Shown here in pieces: positions 8,353 through 18,061 of a stretch of DNA of 45,633 nt. The notes beneath the pieces were generated by a model. That model did not search any database. It was not told the DNA's origin and saw only the letters and a list, made by a program, of their open reading frames with translations. This DNA comes from Actinomycetota bacterium. Its GTDB lineage: Bacteria > Actinomycetota > Actinomycetes > Nanopelagicales > Nanopelagicaceae. The stretch lies in contig CANFVU010000008.1 of NCBI GenBank assembly GCA_947450545.1, forward strand, positions 1 to 45,633. Direction: 5' to 3'. The translations under genes and the position numbers were made by a program. Position 1 is the first letter of the stretch. Each line of letters starts with the position of its first letter.

Positions 8353-8864
8353 GAATTCGCAGCGCTCTCGCATTGGTTCTGGTTTTACTATTCAACGCTC
8401 TGCCAGCAAGCGCTGTGACAGCACCGACGTGCAAAACAATTGCGACTAACCCTGAAGTAAAGAAGGGGATTCTCCTGAATTGCCTTGATGGAAAAGGCAA
8501 ATTTATATTTGAAGCGATTAGAGGCCCCGCTCTTATTAACGTCTGGGGATCATGGTGTTATCCGTGTCGCCAAGAGATTCCATTTCTTGTGCAAGCCGCT
8601 AAGACAGGAAAGATTCAAATAATTGGTGTGGATGCATCTGAAAAGAGCGACGCAGCTGGAATGAAATTCGTGATGTCACACGACATGTCGTGGCCACAGC
8701 TTTCGGATATCAAGAATAAAACTAAAGGAATCTTCGGTTTGGGCGTACCAGTCACTCGCTTTATCGATGTAGATGGCAAGAACGTCTATGAAAAAATCGG
8801 TCCCTTTAAGAGTTACAGTGAAATCCAGAAAGCTGCGAAAGATTTTCTCGGAGTGAAGATTTAA
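8349..8864 (+). CDS. secreted TlpA/ResA-like thioredoxin-fold protein
   Basis: A 171-aa exported protein: N-terminal signal peptide (about residues 1-22, ending PASA) and a thioredoxin fold with the redox motif WCYPC (C70 and C73). VPVTRFID provides the cis-proline region. Two further cysteines (C28, C45) lie before the active site. Such proteins handle extracytoplasmic disulfides, cytochrome maturation or periplasmic redox. Pairing with nth is familiar from actinobacteria. The exported paralog array further right is rich in conserved cysteines, so this thiol protein could service it, but that is speculation. It overlaps the convergent acs stop by 4 nt. Confidence 0.85.
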   Translation: MRIRSALALVLVLLFNALPASAVTAPTCKTIATNPEVKKGILLNCLDGKGKFIFEAIRGPALINVWGSWCYPCRQEIPFLVQAAKTGKIQIIGVDASEKSDAAGMKFVMSHDMSWPQLSDIKNKTKGIFGLGVPVTRFIDVDGKNVYEKIGPFKSYSEIQKAAKDFLGVKI

Positions 8865-10831
8865 TCCTCAGATTTAGCTGTCGCTAAACCTTCAGAAATC
8901 AGCTTCATCACATTTGGATCAGCAAGCGTTGTGGAATCTCCAACTGCTCGATTTTCAGCAACGTCACGAAGCAAACGGCGCATGATCTTGCCGCTGCGAG
9001 TCTTTGGTAGCTCATTCACAACCATGATTTGGCGAGGACGAGCGATCGCACCAATCTCTTTAGCAACGTGCCCTTTCAGCTCCTTTTGAAGTTCATCACC
9101 ATTCGCATGTTCGATACCGGTTCGAAGAATGACGAAAGCAACGATTGCTTGTCCTGTCATTGCATCGTTGGCGCCCACTACTGCAGCTTCAGCAACAGCT
9201 TCATGCGAAACAAGTGCGGATTCAACTTCAGTTGTAGAAATACGGTGCCCCGAAACGTTCATGACATCATCGACGCGACCCAATAACCAAATCGCACCAT
9301 CGTTATCAAGTTTTGCACCATCGCCTGCAAAGTATCGAGGGGTAAAGCGAGACCAATATGTTTCGTTGTAACGCTCTGGCTCGCCCCATACTCCGCGCAA
9401 CATAGAAGGCCACGGTTCAGTGAGAACTAAATAACCACCATGACCATCACCAAGTTCAACTCCTGCATCATCAAAAAGCTTTGCAGAAATTCCAGGCAGC
9501 GCTTTCATTGCACTTCCTGGTTTGCATGAAGTAATTCCGGGTAGTGGCGAAATCATGATTGCGCCAGTCTCGGTCTGCCACCATGTGTCAACGATTGGGC
9601 AACGATTGCCACCAATAATTTCTCGGTACCACATCCACGCTTCAGGATTAATTGGTTCACCAACAGATCCCAACAAACGAAGTGACGAGAGATCTGACCC
9701 TTGTGGAAATTCATCTCCCCATTTCATCCATGTGCGGATAAGAGTTGGGGCGGTATAGAGAATAGAAACCTTGTATTTCTCAATGATTTGGAACATTCGG
9801 TTTTTGTTTGGCGTATCAGGAGTGCCTTCGTAGATCACTTGTGTGGCGCCATTAATCATTGGGCCATAAACAACGTACGAGTGGCCGGTAATCCAACCAA
9901 CGTCTGCAGTACACCAGTACACATCTTTGTCGGGCTTAAGATCGAAGACCATCTTGTGTGTGAATGAAGTCTGCGTCAGATAGCCGCCAGTTGTGTGGAA
10001 AATTCCTTTTGGCTTCGCTGTTGTGCCAGATGTATAAAGAATGAATAAGCCATGTTCAGAATCGAAGCTTTCTGCTTCATGTTCTGCGCTTTGGCGCTCA
10101 ACAATTTCGTGCCACCAAATATCGCGCGAAGAATCCCATGCAGTCTCTTGGCCCGTACGTTTTACAACGAGAACGTTCTTCACATGTGTCTCGCCCTTGA
10201 GCGCTTCATCGACTGCTGGTTTCAAAGCGAAAGCGGCGCCTTTGCGGTAGCCACCATCAGCTGTGATCACAAGAGTTGCATCGGCATCTTGAATTCGAGC
10301 AAGAAGTGAATCAGCAGAAAATCCGCCAAACACAACAGAGTGAAGTGCGCCAACGCGAGCACATGCCAACATTGCAACGATTGCTTCAGGAATCATTGGC
10401 ATATAGACCGCAACGCGATCTCCTGCTTTAACTCCAAGTTCGGTAAGAGCGTTCGCTGCCTTTTTCACATCACGCAACATCTCTGCATATGTAATGGTGC
10501 GAGTATCTCCAGGCTCACCTTCAAAATAATATGCAACACGATCGCCACGACCTTCTAATACATGGCGGTCCAAGCAGTTGTAAGACGCATTAATTTTTCC
10601 ACCGACAAACCATTTAGCGAATGGAACTTTCCACTCCAAAACGTGGTCCCACTTTTTTGTCCAGTGAAGAGCGTCAGCTTTATCTGCCCAAAAAGCTAAA
10701 CGATCTTTTGCGGCTTCGTCATACAACGATGGTTGGGCATTTGCCTGTGCAGAAAATTCGGCAGAAGGCGGGAAGTGACGATCTTCAGTCCCGAGATTGT
10801 CGATTGATTCGTGTGGTTGGTCGGTACTCAT
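8861..10831 (-). CDS. acsA: acetyl-CoA synthetase
   Basis: Activates acetate to acetyl-CoA via acetyl-AMP. This adenylate-forming enzyme of 656 aa has the phosphate-loop YTSGTTAKPKG, the WWQTETG motif, the YAGD..W hinge region and the C-terminal PKTRSGKIMRR motif whose lysine is a known acetylation site. I place the start at ATG 10831: the frame also extends to a GTG at 10849, but the ATG has a TANNNT element 7 nt upstream, fitting a leaderless transcript, and no SD is visible for either. Its last codons overlap the convergent thioredoxin gene by 4 nt. Confidence 0.95.
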   Translation of the reverse strand: MSTDQPHESIDNLGTEDRHFPPSAEFSAQANAQPSLYDEAAKDRLAFWADKADALHWTKKWDHVLEWKVPFAKWFVGGKINASYNCLDRHVLEGRGDRVAYYFEGEPGDTRTITYAEMLRDVKKAANALTELGVKAGDRVAVYMPMIPEAIVAMLACARVGALHSVVFGGFSADSLLARIQDADATLVITADGGYRKGAAFALKPAVDEALKGETHVKNVLVVKRTGQETAWDSSRDIWWHEIVERQSAEHEAESFDSEHGLFILYTSGTTAKPKGIFHTTGGYLTQTSFTHKMVFDLKPDKDVYWCTADVGWITGHSYVVYGPMINGATQVIYEGTPDTPNKNRMFQIIEKYKVSILYTAPTLIRTWMKWGDEFPQGSDLSSLRLLGSVGEPINPEAWMWYREIIGGNRCPIVDTWWQTETGAIMISPLPGITSCKPGSAMKALPGISAKLFDDAGVELGDGHGGYLVLTEPWPSMLRGVWGEPERYNETYWSRFTPRYFAGDGAKLDNDGAIWLLGRVDDVMNVSGHRISTTEVESALVSHEAVAEAAVVGANDAMTGQAIVAFVILRTGIEHANGDELQKELKGHVAKEIGAIARPRQIMVVNELPKTRSGKIMRRLLRDVAENRAVGDSTTLADPNVMKLISEGLATAKSED

Positions 10832-10838
10832 TAAAGCG

Positions 10839-10844
10839 AGGTTA
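10839..10844 (-). promoter_or_regulatory. candidate -10 element for leaderless acsA
   Basis: On the minus strand TAACCT fits TANNNT and ends 7 nt before the ATG at 10831, the expected geometry for a leaderless actinobacterial mRNA. No strong -35 was found. It also argues against the upstream GTG (10849) as the start. Confidence 0.4.
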
Positions 10845-10957
10845 CACACCCCAAGTTATCCCCACTAGAGATTAGGAATGGATTTTTTTGGAAACTTTTT
10901 GCGTACTTTCGGCGCTGTTGACGCAATTCATGAAGATCTAATAGAAAGGAGAAAGAA

Positions 10958-11110
10958 ATGCTTGGTTGGTTACGTTTGGCAGAAGCTGCGAGTCGGGTCC
11001 ACATCGTGAGCACCGTGGTGAAGGTTGCGGCGAAAGCTGCGAAATTCCTCTTCCACTCCAACATCGGGCTCATAGGGCTTTCGGCCCTCGCCGCTCGAAT
11101 CGGGCTCTAG
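10958..11110 (+). CDS. unrecognised 50-residue small protein
   Basis: An ATG at 10958 is preceded by AAAGGAG with 6 nt spacing, one of the best ribosome binding sites in the window. It opens a 50-codon frame beginning MLGWLRLAEAASRV and ending ALAARIGL. The product is cationic and alternates small and hydrophobic residues (VVKVAAKAAKFLF, then IGLIGLSALAA), suggesting an amphipathic helix followed by a short hydrophobic segment, possibly membrane-associated. I do not recognise a family. A competing 43-codon frame from ATG 10878 overlaps its start but has no spaced SD. It sits between divergent acsA and fba. Confidence 0.5.
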   Translation: MLGWLRLAEAASRVHIVSTVVKVAAKAAKFLFHSNIGLIGLSALAARIGL

Positions 11111-11261
11111 TTCGGTTAGAGAGCTGCCCTTGCCCCGCTGGAAGGAGCGCCGGTTTTCCAATCCGCCCCCAAATGTGATGGGATTAGCCGTAAGGCTCAC
11201 CGCCCAGTGTTGTGAATGGTGAAGTTTTACGATTATCACAATCCTCACTTGGGAGAATTAA
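11111..11261 (+). other. leader/intergenic region before fba
   Basis: No gene is seen in these 151 nt. It contains several short inverted repeats: CGCT...AGCG in the first half, AATCC...GGATT, and AGCC-GTAA-GGCT shortly after. These could fold into a small structured leader, but I recognise no riboswitch class. A TACGAT hexamer near 11230 could be a -10, and GGGAG placed 7 nt before the fba ATG is its SD. The region may also hold the terminator of the small ORF. Confidence 0.35.
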
Positions 11262-12296
11262 ATGGCCATTGCAACCCCTGAAGTTTATGCAGAGATGCTC
11301 GATCGTGCGAAAGCCGGAGCTTTTGCTTATCCAGCGGTAAACGTTTCATCTTCACAGACTCTTATCGGAGCAATCCGCGGATTCGCAGAAGCTGAATCTG
11401 ATGGAATCATTCAAATCTCTTGGGGCGGAGCGGAATACCTCTCTGGTTCAACAGTAAAAAATATGGTCGATGGTGCAGTTGCGCTCGCTGAGTACGCACA
11501 CGTCATCGCAAAGAATTACAACGTCAATATTGCTCTTCACACTGATCACTGCCCAGCTGAAAAGCTCGACGGCTTCATGCGTCCATTGCTCGCAATCGGT
11601 GCAGATCGCATCAAGGCAGGACAGCGCCCATTGTTCAACTCACACATGTGGGATGGTTCAGCAGTTTCAATGTCAGAAAATATGACTATCGCATCAGAAT
11701 TGATCGACAAGTCCGCAGCAGCTCGCACAATCCTTGAAATCGAAATCGGCGTTGTCGGTGGCGAAGAAGATGGAATCGAAGCAAAGCACGATGCAAAGCT
11801 TTACTCAACAGAAGAAGATGCAATCCTTACTGTTGAAACCCTCGGTAAGGGTGAGCGTGGCCGTTACATGGTTGCTGCAACATTCGGAAACGTTCACGGC
11901 GTTTACAAGCCAGGCAACGTTGTCCTCCAACCAAAGATTCTTCACACACTTCAAACAGCTGTTGAAAAGAAGTTTGGATTCGCTGCAGGAAGCAAGCCAA
12001 TGGATCTCGTATTCCACGGTGGTTCAGGTTCACTTCTCTCTGAAATCCGCGAAGCGCTTGATTACGGTGTAATTAAGATGAATATCGACACTGATACTCA
12101 ATATGCATTTACTCGTCCAATCGTTGATCACATGTTCAAGAACTACGACGGTGTGCTCAAAGTTGAAGGCGAAGTTGGAAATAAGAAGGCGTACGACCCA
12201 CGCGCGTGGGGTAAGGCTGCTGAAGCTGGTCTTGCAAAGCGTATTGTCGAAGCTGCTACAGACCTCCGTTCTGTCGGCACATCACTCAAGAAGTAA
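11262..12296 (+). CDS. fba: class II fructose-bisphosphate aldolase
   Basis: Zinc-dependent aldolase of glycolysis and gluconeogenesis. The 344-aa protein shows the class IIA hallmarks: HTDH (93-96) with catalytic D95 and zinc ligand H96, the FGNVHGVYKPGN segment with a second zinc histidine, and the phosphate-binding HGGSGS. A GGGAG SD precedes the ATG. It ends 21 nt before purA and shares its strand, so it may be the first gene of the long purine transcript, or overlap it. Confidence 0.96.
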   Translation: MAIATPEVYAEMLDRAKAGAFAYPAVNVSSSQTLIGAIRGFAEAESDGIIQISWGGAEYLSGSTVKNMVDGAVALAEYAHVIAKNYNVNIALHTDHCPAEKLDGFMRPLLAIGADRIKAGQRPLFNSHMWDGSAVSMSENMTIASELIDKSAAARTILEIEIGVVGGEEDGIEAKHDAKLYSTEEDAILTVETLGKGERGRYMVAATFGNVHGVYKPGNVVLQPKILHTLQTAVEKKFGFAAGSKPMDLVFHGGSGSLLSEIREALDYGVIKMNIDTDTQYAFTRPIVDHMFKNYDGVLKVEGEVGNKKAYDPRAWGKAAEAGLAKRIVEAATDLRSVGTSLKK

Positions 12297-12308
12297 CTGA
12301 AGAAGTAA

Positions 12309-13601
<1,293 letters not shown>

Positions 13602-13604
13602 CCG

Positions 13605-14849
13605 ATGAAAGTTCTGCTGATTGGGTCAGGCGGGCGCGAACACGCACTCGCAACTGCGCTCAACGCAGATCCACAACTCGAAGAGCTCCATGTTGCTCCA
13701 GGCAATCCAGGGATCGCTGCAATTGCTTTGTGTCATGCAATCAATACTGATGACAACAACGCAGTCATCGAATTAGCAAAGCAACTCAAGATTGATTTAA
13801 TCGTTGTAGGGCCAGAAAAGCCTTTAGCCAATGGACTTGCTGATGCTTCACGAGCCGCTGGTATCGCATGTTTTGGTCCATCTAGAGCTGCTGCCCAACT
13901 CGAAGCATCGAAAGATTTCGCAAAGCAAGTGATGCGCGATGCAGGCGTTCCAACAGCGCGATCATTTACGTGCACCACTCAAGAAGAAATTGAAAAAGCG
14001 CTAGATGCTTTTGGCGCTCCATACGTTGTAAAACACGATGGACTTGCTGCAGGTAAAGGTGTTGTTGTTACAGATAACCGTGACTTTGCAATTGAGCATG
14101 CGTTGCAATCATCGCAAGTTGTCATTGAAGAATTTCTTGATGGTCCTGAAGTTTCACTTTTTGGAATTTCAGATGGCCACAACATTGTTGCGATGCAACC
14201 CGCGCAAGATTTCAAACGCGCACTTGATGGTGATCTCGGTCCAAACACTGGGGGAATGGGTGCGTACTCACCACTTCCTTGGGCACCCGATGACATCATT
14301 GAAGAGACACTCACTCAAGTTTTAAATCCAACGATTAAAGAGATGGAAGCACGCGGAACTCCATTTGTTGGGTTGTTATACGCAGGTCTAGCAATCACCC
14401 ATAAGGGCACAAAAGTTATTGAGTTCAATGCACGATTCGGTGATCCTGAAACCGAAGTACTTCTTCCACGTTTAAAGAGTCCGTTGGCACAACTGTTGAT
14501 GAAAGCTGCAACCGGCAAACTCAAAGGTGAAACTTTGGAATGGTCTGATGAGTCTGCCGTAACAGTTGTTCTCGCATCGCAGGGTTATCCAGCTAATCCA
14601 GTTCTTGGTGAACCCATTATGGGAATTGCACCCATTGATGGTTCAAGTGTTTTCCATGCAGGCACGACGTTGAGAGATGGAATTCTTCACTCATCAGGTG
14701 GCCGAGTCCTCGCTGTCACAGGCGTAGGTAGCGACCTTACGGAAGCACGGGATAAGGCTTATCGCGTGATCTCAGCAATCACCCTTCAAGGCAGCCATTA
14801 CCGCAGTGATATCGCCTTAAACGCGTCGGTAGCAGAGAAAGGTAATTAA
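13605..14849 (+). CDS. purD: phosphoribosylamine--glycine ligase (GAR synthetase)
   Basis: Second step of de novo purine synthesis. The ATP-grasp enzyme of 414 aa has the N-terminal GSGGREHA (7-14), KHDGLAAGKGVVV in the ATP-binding region and the metal-binding FNARFGDPET. It is monofunctional, with no PurN or PurM fusion. It lies 3 nt after purA and 29 nt before purB, continuing the operon. Confidence 0.97.
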   Translation: MKVLLIGSGGREHALATALNADPQLEELHVAPGNPGIAAIALCHAINTDDNNAVIELAKQLKIDLIVVGPEKPLANGLADASRAAGIACFGPSRAAAQLEASKDFAKQVMRDAGVPTARSFTCTTQEEIEKALDAFGAPYVVKHDGLAAGKGVVVTDNRDFAIEHALQSSQVVIEEFLDGPEVSLFGISDGHNIVAMQPAQDFKRALDGDLGPNTGGMGAYSPLPWAPDDIIEETLTQVLNPTIKEMEARGTPFVGLLYAGLAITHKGTKVIEFNARFGDPETEVLLPRLKSPLAQLLMKAATGKLKGETLEWSDESAVTVVLASQGYPANPVLGEPIMGIAPIDGSSVFHAGTTLRDGILHSSGGRVLAVTGVGSDLTEARDKAYRVISAITLQGSHYRSDIALNASVAEKGN

Positions 14850-14878
14850 ATGCTTTCTAGATACGAGAGAATTGACCT

Positions 14879-16282
14879 ATGAGCCTCCTCGCAAACCGTT
14901 ACGCATCAGCCCAAATGCGCGAGATCTGGTCTCCTGAGGCGAAAATTATTAGCGAACGCAAACTATGGATCGCAGTTATGCGCTCACAATCCAAGCTTGG
15001 CCACGCAATTCCTGATTCTGTTATTGCAGATTACGAAAAAGTTTTGACCAAAGTTGATCTTGCGTCTATCGATGCTCGCGAAAAAACAACGCGCCACGAT
15101 GTGAAAGCGCGTATTGAAGAATTCAATGCACTTGCTGGACATGAAGCAATCCATGCCGGAATGACAAGCCGCGATCTCACAGAAAATGTTGAAGCGATGC
15201 AAGTTCGTGATGGACTTGTACTCGTTCGTGATCGCGTGGTTGCCGTTCTCGCTGTTCTTGGAGTTCGTGCAACGGAATATATTGCACAACCTATTGCTGG
15301 TCGCTCGCACAATGTTCCTGCACAAATCACCACGCTGGGAAAGCGATTTGCCACAACAGCTGAAGAACTTCTCTTTGCATACGAACGCCTTGAGAATCTC
15401 ATCGAGCGTTACCCAATCCGCGGAATTAAGGGTCCAGTAGGAACGTCACAAGATTCTGTTGACCTTCTTGGATCATCAGAGTCCCACGCACAACTTGAAA
15501 AATTAGTTGCTAGCCATCTTGGATTTAATCGAGTACTCGATTCCACCGGTCAGGTCTACCCACGTTCATTTGATTTTGATGTTGTGACATCACTTGTGCA
15601 AATTGCATCGGCTCCATCATCACTTGCAACATCGATTCGTTTGATGGCAGGCGCTGAGCTTGTTACAGAAGGCTTTAAAGAAGGCCAAGTCGGTTCATCA
15701 GCCATGCCACACAAGATGAATACTCGCTCATGTGAGCGTGTAAATGGCCTTGCAGTGGTGCTTCGTGGATATGCATCCATGGTCGGCGAGCTTTCTGGCG
15801 ATCAATGGAATGAAGGCGATGTTTCCTGCAGCGTTGTTCGCCGAGTAGCGCTCCCTGATGCGTTTTATGCAATCGATGGACTCATTGAAACTTTCCTCAC
15901 CGTTCTTACAGAATTTGGTGCGTTTCCAGATGTGATTGCTGCCGAACTGACTCGCTATCTTCCATTCCTTGCCACAACAAAGATTTTGATGGCATCAGTT
16001 AAGGCTGGTGTAGGACGGGAAGAAGCTCACGAAGTTATTAAGACCCATGCAGTTGCTGCTGCACTTGGAATTCGTAAAGGCCAACCCAACGGAATGTTGG
16101 ATGCAATTGGCGCAGATGCTCGTATCCCACTTTCAAAAGAAGATCTTGTTGCACTCATCTCCAAACCTTTGGAATTTACTGGAGATGCACAAGCACAAGT
16201 TGAGCGAATTGTTGCTCGCATCGATGCGATCACAAAAGCTCACGCTGCCGCTGCGCAGTACCGTCCCGGCTCTATTCGCTAA
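14879..16282 (+). CDS. purB: adenylosuccinate lyase
   Basis: Cleaves SAICAR to AICAR and adenylosuccinate to AMP, acting twice in the pathway. The fumarase/aspartase superfamily signature GSSAMPHKMN with its catalytic serine is present, as are TSRDLTENVE and the GRSHNVPAQ region. The length of 467 aa is normal. The 29-nt gap from purD holds no recognisable promoter. A GAGAG-like SD precedes the ATG. purC follows after 6 nt. Confidence 0.96.
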   Translation: MSLLANRYASAQMREIWSPEAKIISERKLWIAVMRSQSKLGHAIPDSVIADYEKVLTKVDLASIDAREKTTRHDVKARIEEFNALAGHEAIHAGMTSRDLTENVEAMQVRDGLVLVRDRVVAVLAVLGVRATEYIAQPIAGRSHNVPAQITTLGKRFATTAEELLFAYERLENLIERYPIRGIKGPVGTSQDSVDLLGSSESHAQLEKLVASHLGFNRVLDSTGQVYPRSFDFDVVTSLVQIASAPSSLATSIRLMAGAELVTEGFKEGQVGSSAMPHKMNTRSCERVNGLAVVLRGYASMVGELSGDQWNEGDVSCSVVRRVALPDAFYAIDGLIETFLTVLTEFGAFPDVIAAELTRYLPFLATTKILMASVKAGVGREEAHEVIKTHAVAAALGIRKGQPNGMLDAIGADARIPLSKEDLVALISKPLEFTGDAQAQVERIVARIDAITKAHAAAAQYRPGSIR

Positions 16283-16288
16283 ACCCTC

Positions 16289-17140
16289 ATGAAAATCGAA
16301 GGGTGGACACATCAACGTTCTGGAAAAGTCCGCGACCTTTATACAAACAATAAGGGCGAACTTCTTCTCGTAGCATCAGATCGCATCAGCGCTTTCGATT
16401 ATGTTTTGCCAACTCCTATTCCACACAAAGGTAAGTTGCTCACCCAGCTATCAACGTTCTGGTTTAAATACTTAGAAGATATTGTTCCCAACCATCTAGT
16501 TGCTACATCCAATGATGTGCCAGATGAAGTGAAAGGCCGCGCAGTCATTGCAAAACCTCTCACAATGTTCGCTATCGAATGTGTTGCTCGTGGATACCTC
16601 ACCGGAAGCGGATGGGTCGAATATCAAAAGAGCCAAACTGTGTGCGGCATTCCTTTGCCTGCAGGGCTGCAGGATGGTTCAAAACTTCCTGAACCAATAT
16701 TCACCCCTGCAACAAAAGCAGATATTGGTGACCATGATGAAAACATTGATTTTGATCGCGCAGTTTCGATCGTGGGAGAAGAGAATGCGAAAAAGCTTCG
16801 CGAATTGACCCTTGCTTTGTACACAAAAGCTCATGATTACGCAGCCACTCGCGGAATCATCTTGGCTGATACGAAATTTGAATTCGGTATCGACGAAGGC
16901 GGTAATATCTGCCTAGGCGATGAAGCCTTAACGCCTGACTCTTCCCGCTTTTGGTCGGCTAATGAATGGAAACCAGGTGGGTCTCAACCCTCCTTTGATA
17001 AGCAATATGTTCGCGATTGGTTGCTATCAAGCGGATGGGATCGAGCATCTACACCACCTGAGTTACCTGCTGATGTCATTGCAAAGACGCAAGAACGCTA
17101 CACAACTGCTTACACGCTACTTACGGGAGAGAGTTTCTAA
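16289..17140 (+). CDS. purC: SAICAR synthetase (phosphoribosylaminoimidazole-succinocarboxamide synthase)
   Basis: Adds aspartate to CAIR using ATP. The 283-aa protein shows RSGKVRDLY, SDRISAFDYVLPTPIPHKG, the ECVARGYLTGSGW signature and, further on, DTKFEFG and DEALTPDSSRFW. It is monofunctional, and PurE/PurK, which make its substrate, are not in the window. Its stop shares one base with the purS start. Confidence 0.97.
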   Translation: MKIEGWTHQRSGKVRDLYTNNKGELLLVASDRISAFDYVLPTPIPHKGKLLTQLSTFWFKYLEDIVPNHLVATSNDVPDEVKGRAVIAKPLTMFAIECVARGYLTGSGWVEYQKSQTVCGIPLPAGLQDGSKLPEPIFTPATKADIGDHDENIDFDRAVSIVGEENAKKLRELTLALYTKAHDYAATRGIILADTKFEFGIDEGGNICLGDEALTPDSSRFWSANEWKPGGSQPSFDKQYVRDWLLSSGWDRASTPPELPADVIAKTQERYTTAYTLLTGESF

Positions 17141-17385
17141 TGGCAATGATTGTTGTTGAAGTTATGTTGAAGCCAGAAATTTTGGATCCACAAGGCCAAG
17201 CTGTCGCATCAGCCCTTCCTCGTCTTGGCTTCACTTTTGCTCAGTCAGTTCGTCAAGGAAAGCGATTTGAAATTGAAGTCGTAGGCGAACCAACTGCCGA
17301 ACAACTTGCTGAAGTAGAAAAAGCAGCACACACACTTCTCTCTAACCCTGTTATCGAAAACTTTGTTGTGAAGGTCGAGAAGTAA
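17140..17385 (+). CDS. purS: FGAM synthase subunit PurS
   Basis: Small structural subunit (81 aa) that bridges PurQ and PurL in the three-part FGAM synthase of Gram-positive bacteria and archaea. Visible are VEVMLKPEILDPQGQAV, the GFTFAQSVRQGKRFE region and a C-terminal VIENFVVKVEK. It overlaps its neighbours purC and purQ by one base on each side, consistent with stoichiometric translation of the complex. Confidence 0.96.
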   Translation: MAMIVVEVMLKPEILDPQGQAVASALPRLGFTFAQSVRQGKRFEIEVVGEPTAEQLAEVEKAAHTLLSNPVIENFVVKVEK

Positions 17386-18053
17386 TGCGAATCGGTGTTG
17401 TCACATTTCCCGGTTCACTTGATGATCGTTCTGCTCTTCGCGCAATTGAATTAGCGGGCGGCGTTGCTGTTCCTCTTTTTCACGGTGAGAATGATTTAAA
17501 AGAAGTTCAAGCAGTTGTCTTGCCTGGCGGTTTCTCCTACGGTGACTATCTTCGTTGCGGCGCCATTAGCCGTTTTTCTCCCATTATGGAATCGATCATT
17601 CTTGCTGCCGAACATGGTTTTCCAGTCCTCGGCATCTGCAACGGCTTTCAAATTCTCTGCGAATCACACTTACTTCCAGGGGCTCTCACCCGCAATGCCG
17701 ATCTGCACTTTATCTGCGCGGATCAAAAAGTTTCTGTAGAAAACACCAACACCCCATGGACTCGCGGATATGCCCAAGGGCAAGAGATCGTTATTCCGAT
17801 CAAGAATGGCGAAGGTTCTTTCCAGTGCAGCGATGAAACTCTTAAAGAGCTTGAAGATGAAGGCCGCGTTGTTCTGCGTTATGTTGGCAAGAATCCCAAT
17901 GGTTCACGCAATCTCATCGCTGGAATTTCCAATAAGCGCGGAAACGTTGTCGGAGTAATGCCTCACCCAGAACAAGCGATTGAAAACCTTACTGGTCCAA
18001 GTGAAGATGGTCTGATGTTCTTCTCATCAATCTTAAAAGAGCTAGTGGGGTAG
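17385..18053 (+). CDS. purQ: FGAM synthase glutaminase subunit PurQ
   Basis: Class I glutamine amidotransferase that supplies ammonia to PurL. The nucleophile is C85 in GICNGFQ, and the His/Glu of the triad lie in MPHPEQ near residue 195. [15 protein letters not shown] is typical of PurQ. The length of 222 aa is normal for the stand-alone subunit. It starts one base inside purS and ends 8 nt before purL. Confidence 0.97.
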   Translation: MRIGVVTFPGSLDDRSALRAIELAGGVAVPLFHGENDLKEVQAVVLPGGFSYGDYLRCGAISRFSPIMESIILAAEHGFPVLGICNGFQILCESHLLPGALTRNADLHFICADQKVSVENTNTPWTRGYAQGQEIVIPIKNGEGSFQCSDETLKELEDEGRVVLRYVGKNPNGSRNLIAGISNKRGNVVGVMPHPEQAIENLTGPSEDGLMFFSSILKELVG

Positions 18054-18061
18054 AACTGATA

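Noticed and set aside
10878-11009. 43-codon frame starting just before the small ORF at 10958
   Set aside because: AGGA directly abuts the ATG with no spacing, and the frame overlaps the better-supported 50-residue ORF. It could be a leader peptide but nothing supports translation.
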